NCBI GenBank assembly: GCA_963751355.1
Contig: CAVVVS010000111.1
Location: 1 to 64,000, forward strand
Direction of reading: 5' to 3'
Length of the DNA: 64,000 nt
DNA from: CAVVVS01 sp963751355
GTDB lineage: Bacteria > Bacteroidota > Ignavibacteria > Ignavibacteriales > Ignavibacteriaceae
Shown here one piece after another: positions 29,152 through 37,421 of the stretch. A model generated the notes under the pieces. That model searched no databases, was not told the origin of the DNA, and saw only the letters and a program-made list of their open reading frames with translations. Position 1 is the first letter of the stretch. Each line of letters begins with the position of its first letter. Made by a program: the position numbers and the translations under genes.

Positions 29152-30259
29152 GGAATATATGTTCTGGTTTAATTATGCAATTCTTGTTTTAATAGCTTTT
29201 ATCGGATTTATAATCCCGTTCCTTTTGAAAAGCGGTATTTTGTTCGGGTCAAGGATTCCCGGCGAAATAATAAATAACAGTGAGTTTAAGAATCTTAAAA
29301 ATCATTACAAACAAGCCTACTTAATAATAAATATTCCTTTTTTAATTGCAGTCGGATTTCTGTTTTATAATTCTCCTCAATACGGAATATATACAGCAGC
29401 TTTATTTTTTCAAGTAATCTTATTGTTCATACTATATGCTGTTTTTAACAGCAGAACAAAGGAAATAAAAAAACGCTTACTCGCCCATGAAGATATACAT
29501 TTGCAAAAAGAGTCAATTGTTATTGATACAAAATTCCGGGAAGGTAAATTACTTGTTTCATTGTGGTGGTTTTTGCCCTCATTAATAATCATAATTCTGA
29601 ACACTATAATTTTATTATTATTATATGATAAAATACCCAATACAATTGCGATGCATTATGATATAAACGGAACCGTAACACAATTGGCACAAAAATCATA
29701 TTTGCATGTTATGATTATTCCAATCAGTTCTATTATAACCTTACTTATATTTTTAGGAATTCATTTTTTAATAAGAAGATCAAGACAAGAAATTGACTCC
29801 GGTTCACCTGAAATATCAAAACTTAAAGACAGGCGGTTTCGGTATATTTGGTCCGGATACTTAGCCCTAGTTTTATTTATGCTCGTAACCTGGTCCTTCT
29901 TTATGTCGCTTACCAGCAATAAATTAATTCCAATTTCGGGAAGTACTTTTGAAGTAATCAACATGGTAATTACTTTCTTGATTTTGTTAGGCTCCATTAT
30001 ACTGGCAATAAAAACGGGACAATCGGGCAGCAGATTAAAATTTGAAGCAGGAACTTCGGAATCGAACCTGGAAAATGTAGATGATGACAAATTCTGGAAA
30101 TTCGGAATGTTTTATTACAATCGGGCCGATCCGTCTATTTTCGTGGAGAAAAGATTCGGCGTCGGATGGACAATTAATTTCGGTCACACCTGGGCGATGG
30201 CCCTAGCAATTCTACTAGTTGTTTTTATTGTAATCATACATTTTCTCTTAAAAAAATGA
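29141..30259 (+). CDS. DUF1648/DUF5808 membrane protein, partner of the GntR regulator
   Basis: 372 residues with about eight membrane segments. A DUF1648-type motif occurs in the middle (IPNTIAMHYDINGTVTQLA, compared with the family P-x-x-I-x-x-HyninG pattern of SdpI-like proteins), and a DUF5808-type motif lies near the end (DDKFWKFGMFYYNRADPS, then VGWTINFGH). SdpI-related proteins give immunity to a killing peptide in Bacillus; similar pairs with YtrA/GntR regulators respond to membrane or cell-wall stress. The gene overlaps the regulator by 11 bases. The function is inferred from domain family and pairing. Confidence 0.8.
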   Translation: MAVKEYMFWFNYAILVLIAFIGFIIPFLLKSGILFGSRIPGEIINNSEFKNLKNHYKQAYLIINIPFLIAVGFLFYNSPQYGIYTAALFFQVILLFILYAVFNSRTKEIKKRLLAHEDIHLQKESIVIDTKFREGKLLVSLWWFLPSLIIIILNTIILLLLYDKIPNTIAMHYDINGTVTQLAQKSYLHVMIIPISSIITLLIFLGIHFLIRRSRQEIDSGSPEISKLKDRRFRYIWSGYLALVLFMLVTWSFFMSLTSNKLIPISGSTFEVINMVITFLILLGSIILAIKTGQSGSRLKFEAGTSESNLENVDDDKFWKFGMFYYNRADPSIFVEKRFGVGWTINFGHTWAMALAILLVVFIVIIHFLLKK

Positions 30260-30319
30260 ATTCATGCAAAGTTTTAAATAATCTTAAATGTATAAATAGT
30301 TAAATAATGTGGAAAAACA

Positions 30320-31639
30320 ATGAAAAAGATTTATGCAGTTTTAATTATTATTTTAATCTCATTTTCATTTCAATCTTTTGCAAAAAATATTTTAAATTCA
30401 AATGATAAACTAAAAGGAACATGGTTAGGCAAATTAGAATTACCCGGTCAAGAACTTAGAATTGTTTTTAATATAAAAGAAAGCAAAAGCGGAAATTTAT
30501 TTGCTACAATGAAAAGTCCCGATCAAAGCCCTAGAGCAATCCCGGTAGATACCGTTATATACAATAATGGTAATATTAATCTGAATGTAAAAATAATTCA
30601 TGTTTATTTTGAGGGTAAATTTAGTTCCGATAATTTAACTATTACCGGGAACTGGCATCAAGGCGGACATTCTTTACCCTTAGTCCTAAAGAAAGTGAAC
30701 AAAGTTGAAGAAGTCAGGGAACCTCAGACCACTAGTCCGTCTTCTCCATATAAGACCAAAGATGTTTCTATAACCGTCAACGGCTATAAACTCAACGGAA
30801 CTCTGGAAGTACCAAAATCAAATAAACGGGTAAATGTTGTCTTGATAATTGCAGGATCAGGTCCTACTGATAGAAACGGTAATTCAACTTTGCTTACGGG
30901 GAAAAATAATTCATTAAAAATGCTTGCAGATACGCTTTATAACAACGGCATTGCATCACTCCGTTATGATAAAAGAGATGTGGGCGCAAACGAAAAAGTT
31001 AACGAATTGAATTTGACTTTTGATATGTTTGTACACGATGCCGGAGAGTGGGTTAAATTTTTAAGAAATGACAAACACTTTTCAAAGATAATTATAGCAG
31101 GGCACAGCGAAGGTTCATTGATCGGAATGATAGCAGCCAGGCGGGCGAATGCGGATATGTTTATATCGCTATGCGGTGCAGGGAGACCGACTTTTTCTTT
31201 GATTGAAGAACAATTAAAGAATAATAATAGATTGCCTGAAAAATTATTAAACGAAAGTAAGGACATTATTGATAGTTTAAAACAAGGTTACACTGTAAAA
31301 CATGTAAATCCTTCTTTAAGAATTTTATTTCGACCAAGCGTTCAGCCGTATATAATATCATGGTTTAAATATAATCCGGTTAAAGAAATATCAAAATTGT
31401 CAATACCAATTTTGATTGTGGAGGGAACAACTGATCTTCAAGTAGATATAAAAGATGCAGACTTACTTGCCCATGCTAATAAGAACGCAAAATTGGTAAT
31501 CATTAAAAACATGAACCATATATTAAAAAATGTGCCAACAAAAAACCGGATGAAAAATTTTCAAAGTTATAGTAATCCGGATTTGTCGCTTTCAAAAGTG
31601 CTGTGTAAAAAAATTACAGAATTTATAAATAATAATTAA
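30320..31639 (+). CDS. Exported alpha/beta hydrolase (paralogue with intact nucleophile)
   Basis: 439 residues with a signal peptide (MKKIYAVLIIILISFSFQSFA). As in the lipoprotein at 2818-4293, a beta-rich domain (residues 32-125, LKGTWLGKLEL) precedes an alpha/beta hydrolase with LIIAGSGPTDRNG and SLRYDKRDVGANEK. Here the nucleophile elbow is GHSEG with Ser263 intact; the acid is in GTTDLQV and the His in NMNHIL. It likely cuts an ester or amide in the periplasm; substrate unknown. It follows the GntR/DUF1648 pair by 60 bases and could be co-transcribed. Confidence 0.85.
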   Translation: MKKIYAVLIIILISFSFQSFAKNILNSNDKLKGTWLGKLELPGQELRIVFNIKESKSGNLFATMKSPDQSPRAIPVDTVIYNNGNINLNVKIIHVYFEGKFSSDNLTITGNWHQGGHSLPLVLKKVNKVEEVREPQTTSPSSPYKTKDVSITVNGYKLNGTLEVPKSNKRVNVVLIIAGSGPTDRNGNSTLLTGKNNSLKMLADTLYNNGIASLRYDKRDVGANEKVNELNLTFDMFVHDAGEWVKFLRNDKHFSKIIIAGHSEGSLIGMIAARRANADMFISLCGAGRPTFSLIEEQLKNNNRLPEKLLNESKDIIDSLKQGYTVKHVNPSLRILFRPSVQPYIISWFKYNPVKEISKLSIPILIVEGTTDLQVDIKDADLLAHANKNAKLVIIKNMNHILKNVPTKNRMKNFQSYSNPDLSLSKVLCKKITEFINNN

Positions 31640-31743
31640 GTTATAATATTAAAAATTATAAATATCTTTTACTGTAACAATGGAGCGCTGGAATTATGTT
31701 TTTAAGACTTCCCATATTCCAATACTGCGTACATTAAGTAACT

Positions 31744-32409
31744 TCAGTTAATTATATACTGATAATTAGGAATTTTTACTTGTATCCCGTGATAGGGACC
31801 CCTCAAATCGCTCCATTGGTCTCCAACATCCCCTATTATATTATAACCAGAATGAGCAAGTTCAACTCGCACTCTCGATTTATAATCAATAGCCGTCATC
31901 CCAAATTCAGATGGCTGCCGGGTTATCAAAGTGTCAAATGAAGTATAGCCGACGGATTTTAAGTTCTTATAAGTTGAATTATATTGGTGTTTTTTTCTAC
32001 CGGTAATAAAAATTATTTTTACATTATTTTTCAACAGATAGTCGTACAAATTTTTTACTTGCTGAATAGCAGGTGCTTTTGCACTGTCGATCCATTCATC
32101 CCAAAGAGTTTTTGAATAACCGAACCCGATTTCTTTATTGAATTCATAGTTGGATAAAGCAGTCTCATCTATATCAAAAACAACGGCATCGTTGCTTTTT
32201 ACTGCTTGCTTATCGAATAGTAAATTAAATTCATCTTCCGCATCTTTAATTACCCCATTCAAAGCTTTATCATATTCTCCTGAATTATGGTATTTAATCA
32301 GTTGTTCCTTTACGGTTGCAAGATTAACCGGAACTGTTGCGCACGATTGAAACAGTATTACTGCAACTAAAAGGATAAGATAACTATTGAAGAATTTTAC
32401 GGTTTTCAT
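31744..32409 (-). CDS. HAD-family acid phosphatase / 5'-nucleotidase lipoprotein, e(P4)-like
   Basis: 221 residues. A lipobox (FQSC) makes it a lipoprotein. HAD motif I is VFDIDETALSN (catalytic Asp-x-Asp), motif II is FITGRK and motif IV-like acids lie near the end in GDVGDQWSDL. This matches the class B/C acid phosphatase group IIIB, to which the e(P4) outer-membrane phosphatase belongs; it would remove phosphate from nucleotides or similar small molecules. It is convergent with the hydrolase gene. It ends in a short tail VKIPNYQYIIN. Confidence 0.85.
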   Translation of the reverse strand: MKTVKFFNSYLILLVAVILFQSCATVPVNLATVKEQLIKYHNSGEYDKALNGVIKDAEDEFNLLFDKQAVKSNDAVVFDIDETALSNYEFNKEIGFGYSKTLWDEWIDSAKAPAIQQVKNLYDYLLKNNVKIIFITGRKKHQYNSTYKNLKSVGYTSFDTLITRQPSEFGMTAIDYKSRVRVELAHSGYNIIGDVGDQWSDLRGPYHGIQVKIPNYQYIIN

Positions 32410-32753
32410 GAAATATTCAACCCCTATTGTTATTTATATATGAAAGATAAAAAAAAGAATAATTAAATCAATTGTTTAATTTGAAAAATGAAAGAAGTTA
32501 TAAGAATTAATAAATGAATATTTTCAAGTGATATCTTTAAATGAATAGACTTTTATCTATAATGAAATTTGCTCCTAAAAATTTTGTAGACTATAATGAT
32601 CCTACCAATTAAAGCAGATACAAAATTCAATCTTACTTATTATGTACTTATTTCAATTTTAATAGGTAAAATATTAATTATGCATGGATTATTGTCGATA
32701 TTTTGCAGATTTTAAATATGTTGTTTTATAATTATTTAGGAGACCCTTAGGAT
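32410..32753. other. Divergent intergenic region (344 bp)
   Basis: AT-rich DNA between the divergent phosphatase and DUF1015 genes. It should contain both promoters, but no pair of boxes is convincing to my eye. AGGAGACCC precedes the DUF1015 start. Confidence 0.3.
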
Positions 32754-34001
32754 ATGGCGATTATCAAACCTTTCAAAGCATTAAGACCTTCCAAAGATTC
32801 AGCCGCCTCAATAGCAAGCGTACCTTACGATGTAGTTGACCGGGATGAAGCAAAAGAGTTAACAAAAAATAATTCCTTAAGTTTTTTACGAATCACCCGG
32901 TCGGAAGTTGAACTGAAAAATGATGTTGATGCATATGATCCGGAAGTTTATAAAAAAGCAGAATTAAATCTTGAAGAAATGAGGAACAAAGAACTTCTTC
33001 AATTGGATGATAGCCCTCATTTTTATTTATACAGTTTGGAAATGAATGGAAGAGTCCAAACCGGTATAGCTGCGACTTTTTCTGTGGATGATTACGATAA
33101 TGACGTAATTTTAAAGCATGAAAAAACACGTAAAGTTAAGGAAGATGACAGAACAAATCATATTACTACAACAGGGGCTCAGACCGGTGCGGTCTTTTTA
33201 ACTTATAAAGGGGTAAACTCGATAAATAATATCGTGAATTCAGTTTTATTAAAAGAAGAACCTTTATATAATTTTACTTCAGAAGATGGGATTAAACATA
33301 ATGTTTGGGTTTTACCGGATGAACAAAACCAAATGCTAATCGATGAGATTGGGAAAGTAAAAAACTTGTATATAGCAGATGGGCATCATAGAGCCGCTAG
33401 CGCAAGTCGAGCCAGGAAAGTTAAACAGAATGCCAACCCGGATCATAACGGAGATGAGGAATATAATTATTTTATTGCTGTGCTGTTCCCCGCAGAGCAA
33501 TTAAAGATATTGCCGTACAATAGAGTGGTGACAGATTTAAACGGTACAAGTAAAGATGAATTTTTAAATGAAGTAAGTGAAAAGTTTTCAATCGAAAAAA
33601 ACGGTGGTAAAGAACCGGTTCAAAGAAAAACGTTCTGCATGTATCTTGACGGGGAATGGTATACTTTGAAAGCTAGAGATTCGATTTCGGCAAGCAGCAG
33701 CTTATCGCATTCGGTTGCAGAGACTCTGGATGTGAGTATATTACAAGATTTTCTCTTGAATCCTATATTGGGAATAGATGATCCACGGACAAACAAACGA
33801 ATCGATTTTATAGGAGGAATCCGCGGAACGAAAGAACTGGAAAAGTTAGTAGATGCAGGTAAAGCGCAGGTAGCTTTTTCACTATATCCTGTTTCGGTAG
33901 ATGATTTAATGAAAATTTCCGATGCAGGTGAAATTATGCCTCCAAAATCAACTTGGTTTGAGCCTAAATTGAGAGACGGATTGCTTGTTCATTTAATTTA
34001 A
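32754..34001 (+). CDS. DUF1015-family protein (ParB/SerK-like fold suspected)
   Basis: 415 residues. The order of motifs matches DUF1015 (COG4198): start IKPFKALRPS, VASVPYDVVDRDEA, KNNSLSFLRITRSE, HEKTRKVKEDDR and DGHHRAASASRARK (Asp209-Arg213). The DGHHR block resembles the active loop of the ParB/Srx and SerK phosphate-binding folds, so a serine-kinase-like activity is possible, but this is my inference. In many Bacteroidota it is found with serC and serA; here serC follows at 172 bases and serA is not in the window. Confidence 0.85.
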   Translation: MAIIKPFKALRPSKDSAASIASVPYDVVDRDEAKELTKNNSLSFLRITRSEVELKNDVDAYDPEVYKKAELNLEEMRNKELLQLDDSPHFYLYSLEMNGRVQTGIAATFSVDDYDNDVILKHEKTRKVKEDDRTNHITTTGAQTGAVFLTYKGVNSINNIVNSVLLKEEPLYNFTSEDGIKHNVWVLPDEQNQMLIDEIGKVKNLYIADGHHRAASASRARKVKQNANPDHNGDEEYNYFIAVLFPAEQLKILPYNRVVTDLNGTSKDEFLNEVSEKFSIEKNGGKEPVQRKTFCMYLDGEWYTLKARDSISASSSLSHSVAETLDVSILQDFLLNPILGIDDPRTNKRIDFIGGIRGTKELEKLVDAGKAQVAFSLYPVSVDDLMKISDAGEIMPPKSTWFEPKLRDGLLVHLI

Positions 34002-34010
34002 AGATAATTT

Positions 34011-34122
34011 TCCGGATATATTATCTTTTGGATAAGAATAATTTATCCGGAGATTAAAAATTTAATTTTAAGTCACAAAGTTGCAAGTTGGTGTAAAATT
34101 AAAAATATTGTTGTGACTTAAA
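34011..34122 (+). promoter_or_regulatory. Two inverted repeats in the leader of serC
   Basis: TCCGGATA (34011-34018) pairs with TATCCGGA (34044-34051), and TTATC/GATAA nests inside. Separately TTTAAGTCACAA (34067-34078) pairs perfectly over 12 bp with TTGTGACTTAAA (34111-34122) across 32 bases. The first structure could end DUF1015 transcription and the second could be an operator or an RNA control element for serC. No known riboswitch was recognised. Confidence 0.45.
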
Positions 34123-34187
34123 TCCTATATACAAAGGGGACTGATAAATTTCAATTTTTAACATAATTATAAATGAGGATAATAAAT

Positions 34188-35276
34188 ATGAACGAAAGAG
34201 TATATAACTTTAGTGCTGGTCCGGCGATATTACCGGAAGAGGTGTTGAAAGAAGCCCAGGAAAATTTATTTTCACTTCCCGGAGTGGGAATGTCAATTTT
34301 AGAAATTAGTCACCGTTCTAAATCATTTGATAATATTATACACGAAGCCGTGGCTGATTTAAGAAAACTCCTTGATATTAACGATAACTATGATGTTTTG
34401 TTTTTACAGGGCGGCGCCAGTTTGCAGTTTTCTATGATGCCGATGAATATAATGCCTCCCCAAAACAAAGCAGATTACATTGTCACCGGAAGCTGGTCTC
34501 AGAAAGCGATTAAAGAAGCGAAAAGGGTCGGATTAGTAAATATTGCAGCATCGACGGAAAGCGATAATTTTAACCGCATTCCCGCAAAAGATGAAATAAA
34601 ATTGGATCCGGATGCTTCTTATGTTCATTTTACTTCCAACAATACAATTTTTGGAACACAATGGGAATCGGAACCGGAAACCGGAAAGGTTACTTTGGTT
34701 TGTGATGCATCCTCCGATATTCTACATAAAAAAATAGACGTAAATAAATACGGAATTATCTATGCAGGTGCACAGAAAAATATGGGTCCTGCCGGTGTTA
34801 CCCTGGTTATTATGAGGAAAGATCTTCTTGAGAGAAGCCAGGATTCGCTTCCGACGATGTTAAATTACAAAACTCATTCCGGGAAGCAATCGCTTTATAA
34901 TACTCCTAATGTATTTGGAATTTATATTATCGGGCTGGTTGCTAAATGGCTTCTCAAAAAGGGTGGGCTCGATGAAATGTATAATGTAAACAAAGCTAAA
35001 GCTGGTGTTTTATATAAATGTATCGATGAAAGTAAAGGATATTATAAAGGTCATGCAAAGCCGGACAGCCGTTCATTAATGAATGTAACATTTAGAATGT
35101 CTTCCGAAGAATTGGAAAAGAAACTGATATCCGAAGCAACGGCTGCTGGATTTAACGGTTTAAAAGGTCACCGTTCCGTAGGCGGGCTGAGAGCATCAAT
35201 TTATAATGCTTTTCCTGAAAAAGGAGTAAATGATCTTGTTAGTTTCTTAAAAGATTTCCAAAGCAAAAACGGTTAA
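34188..35276 (+). CDS. serC: Phosphoserine aminotransferase
   Basis: 362 residues. SerC converts 3-phosphohydroxypyruvate to phosphoserine in serine synthesis, and acts in vitamin B6 formation in some bacteria. The start VYNFSAGPAILPEEVL is diagnostic; MSILEISHRSK follows, the PLP lysine lies in YAGAQKNMGPAG, and the family end GLKGHRSVGGLRASIYNAF is intact. ATG 34188 is favoured because AGGATAATAAAT places a ribosome site; five codons upstream is an alternative. DUF1015 precedes it and a small lipoprotein follows. Confidence 0.95.
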   Translation: MNERVYNFSAGPAILPEEVLKEAQENLFSLPGVGMSILEISHRSKSFDNIIHEAVADLRKLLDINDNYDVLFLQGGASLQFSMMPMNIMPPQNKADYIVTGSWSQKAIKEAKRVGLVNIAASTESDNFNRIPAKDEIKLDPDASYVHFTSNNTIFGTQWESEPETGKVTLVCDASSDILHKKIDVNKYGIIYAGAQKNMGPAGVTLVIMRKDLLERSQDSLPTMLNYKTHSGKQSLYNTPNVFGIYIIGLVAKWLLKKGGLDEMYNVNKAKAGVLYKCIDESKGYYKGHAKPDSRSLMNVTFRMSSEELEKKLISEATAAGFNGLKGHRSVGGLRASIYNAFPEKGVNDLVSFLKDFQSKNG

Positions 35277-35292
35277 TTGCTTTTTGCTCTAT

Positions 35293-35315
35293 GGGCTGTC
35301 CGTCGAGGACAGCCC
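35293..35315 (+). terminator. GC-rich hairpin after serC
   Basis: GGGCTGTCC (35293-35301) pairs with GGACAGCCC (35307-35315) around a 5-base loop, 9 GC-rich pairs. The sequence after it is TATTATTT, so the U-tract is weak. It lies between serC and the lipoprotein gene and may reduce read-through. Confidence 0.6.
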
Positions 35316-35342
35316 TATTATTTAAAAATAAGATTGAACAAT

Positions 35343-35768
35343 ATGAAATATATCATATCCTCTTTAATTCTCGTTATTCTTCTTCTTCCGGCATGTTCGA
35401 AAAAGGAAGAATCAAAACTTGAAGTTTATAATGCCGAAGCTTTTGCATACGATTTGGGCGACAGTTCCGAAGTTAACGCAACAGCCAGAGTGAAAGGATT
35501 TACTCAGGATGAGAAAAACGATACGTACACCGCAACTTTAGCATACGACATTGACATAGTAACTCCCGAAGCTGACACATTAAAATCGTTAATCAGCAAA
35601 GTTGTTGATAAATCCCAAAAAGAAAAGTTAACAGATGTTGCAATTGAGGCGCAATTCGACCTGGATTCGACTTATGTACAAGGACAGTACCAGTTGATAT
35701 TCCGGGTAAAGGATGCAAGATCGGAGAAAACAGGCAGTACGACGGCAAAGTTTAAATTAGAAAAGTAA
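35343..35768 (+). CDS. Small lipoprotein
   Basis: 141 residues from the chosen ATG. MKYIISSLILVILLLPAC is a lipoprotein signal with Cys at residue 18. The mature part has a beta-rich pattern and no Cys or catalytic motif. The region upstream in the same frame (35277-35342) is open but is the serC hairpin region and is not used as coding. It may be a DUF-type periplasmic protein; the family is not known to me. It follows serC and may be read through from it. Confidence 0.65.
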   Translation: MKYIISSLILVILLLPACSKKEESKLEVYNAEAFAYDLGDSSEVNATARVKGFTQDEKNDTYTATLAYDIDIVTPEADTLKSLISKVVDKSQKEKLTDVAIEAQFDLDSTYVQGQYQLIFRVKDARSEKTGSTTAKFKLEK

Positions 35769-35834
35769 GCTGGACAAGAGGTAAGTTAGAAGATAAGATA
35801 TAAAAATTAAGATTTAATATATTATTATCTCTTA

Positions 35835-36230
35835 TTAATTATTACTCGGGTCATTAAGATATTCTTCGGGTATGAGTTTTCTGCCGTCATAACCGGTGTC
35901 TGAATCATGATAGTATTTTATTGCATCTTCATCACTCCGCCAGCAAAGAAGCACTTCTTTACCTTCGATTATTGCAGGGAAATCTACTAAACCGATGGTA
36001 AAATTCCAATCTTTATAATAACACCCGATTTCTTCCAACTCTTTCATAAAGCCATTTATATCCTGAACCATTTTTTTTATCTGTGGATTATCTTCTATCT
36101 CGCCACCCAAATCATCCGCAATCAAACGAATTTCGCGAGTGGTATCAAGTATATCCTTAACGATTTTCTTTACAAGCGGTAATGTATTACTTGCGCTTGC
36201 CGGAGTAAAATATTTGGTTTCGGTAATCAT
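35835..36230 (-). CDS. DUF2203-family protein
   Basis: 131 residues. The pattern KYFTPASASNTLPLVKKIVKDI, then a helical middle, then a C-terminal block with GCYYKDWNFTIGLVDFPA and VLLCWRSDEDAIKYYHD matches DUF2203, small helical proteins common in Bacteroidota and cyanobacteria whose role is unknown. The gene is convergent with the lipoprotein gene and divergent from the thioredoxin-like gene. Whether the invariant CWR block has a catalytic or binding role is open. Confidence 0.85.
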   Translation of the reverse strand: MITETKYFTPASASNTLPLVKKIVKDILDTTREIRLIADDLGGEIEDNPQIKKMVQDINGFMKELEEIGCYYKDWNFTIGLVDFPAIIEGKEVLLCWRSDEDAIKYYHDSDTGYDGRKLIPEEYLNDPSNN

Positions 36231-36593
36231 ATAGATTCATTTTAATTCATTTCGAAAAATATCTTCCTTACAAAGTTAAGACATAATTACATTAAAAAAA
36301 GTTCAATAATTATTCAATATCTCTCATCACGGCTCTTTTTAATGTTTTACAAGAATATATGCAAATTTTTTGAAGAAATGTTTGAAACCATTTCAATCTT
36401 TCTGTTTCTAATATGTATACGGTGCAGGTGAGAAGTTTTACTTAAATTATTAGGACTTTAGATCTTGTCAACTTCGATTTTTTCTCTAATGGAAAAGCCT
36501 GTTTTTAGGTATTATTTGTAAACTAAAAGACAAATTTAGATGTGATTTTTATCTATCTTTGTATACGGAAATTGTTCTAATTAAGGAGTTATT
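36231..36593. other. Divergent intergenic region (363 bp) with a Bacteroidota-like -7 box
   Basis: TATCTTTG (36554-36561) matches the TAnnTTTG -7 box used by Bacteroidota and stands 32 bases before the thioredoxin-like start, but no TTTG lies at the expected spacing upstream. AAGGAG precedes the ATG. The rest is AT-rich without recognised genes. Confidence 0.4.
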
Positions 36594-37211
36594 ATGGCAA
36601 AACAGTTCTTTGAAGATAAAAGACCCCATAACGGCATGACCTATAACGAATATATGGAAATGTTTAAAAATGAAATCGAATCAACGGATATCGATAAATT
36701 AGATGATAAGGAGAAAAAATTATTCGATTACAAAAAATTGAATTATCAACGAAGCAGCAGAATTGATAAGACTTACTCCGTTTCAACTGAGTTAAGTGAC
36801 ATCGTGAAAGAATTAAATGACAAACAACTCTGGATGGTATTAACAGAAGGCTGGTGCGGAGATTCAGCACAAAATTTACCATACATAGCCAAGATTGCCG
36901 GATTAAATCCGAACATTGATTTGAGAATTCTTTTGAGAGATTCGAATTTGGATATTATGGATGAGTATCAAACAAAAGGTACCAGAAGCATTCCTAAAAT
37001 AGTTGCTTTTGATTCCGAAGGAAACGAGCTATTTAACTGGGGACCCAGACCTAAAGAAGCACAACAATTAATTACACAATGGAAGGATGAGGGAGTTGTT
37101 AAACCCGAACTTTACGAGAAACTGCATCTTTGGTACGGCAGGAATCGAGGTAAAAATATTGAAAGCGAATTTTTGGAAATCCTTTCACGTGTTGAACAGA
37201 TGTGGGAATGA
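36594..37211 (+). CDS. Thioredoxin-fold protein with a single active-site Cys (WCGDS)
   Basis: 205 residues. The middle has the thioredoxin pattern LTEGWCGDSAQNLPYIAKIA with Cys88, where the second Cys of CxxC is Ser. It is followed by a fold-typical DLRILLRDSN strand, a cis-Pro-type RSIPKIVAFDSEG and an FNWGPRP loop. Members of this group occur in Bacteroidota and Bacillota and lack the resolving Cys; a redox sensor or carrier is likely. The N-terminal 85 residues are charged and helical. The ribosome site AAGGAG is well placed. Confidence 0.8.
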   Translation: MAKQFFEDKRPHNGMTYNEYMEMFKNEIESTDIDKLDDKEKKLFDYKKLNYQRSSRIDKTYSVSTELSDIVKELNDKQLWMVLTEGWCGDSAQNLPYIAKIAGLNPNIDLRILLRDSNLDIMDEYQTKGTRSIPKIVAFDSEGNELFNWGPRPKEAQQLITQWKDEGVVKPELYEKLHLWYGRNRGKNIESEFLEILSRVEQMWE

Positions 37212-37279
37212 CTGAAAATTTAGTTATGATGTGGAATAAATAAACGATTACAAATTATTTTTTAACACACTCCAATTAT

Positions 37280-37304
37280 CCCCTCAACAAGAGGGGATTT
37301 TTAT
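37280..37304 (+). terminator. Terminator after the thioredoxin-like gene
   Basis: ATCCCCTC (37280-37287) and GAGGGGAT (37293-37300) pair over 8 bp around a 5-base loop, followed by TTTTAT. This is a normal intrinsic terminator, though the last U-tract is short. Confidence 0.8.
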
Positions 37305-37421
37305 ATTCAATAAGGACGTATCCTCAATTATTTCCGCATACCACACTGCCGCATTTAAACGATTCATTTCTTATTTTAGCATATCACCTTATTCGCTAAC
37401 TTAACTTGGGCAAGCGTAGTT

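Noticed and set aside
32754..34001. ParB chromosome partition protein
   Set aside because: Only the DGHHR loop is similar; the rest matches DUF1015 along the full length.
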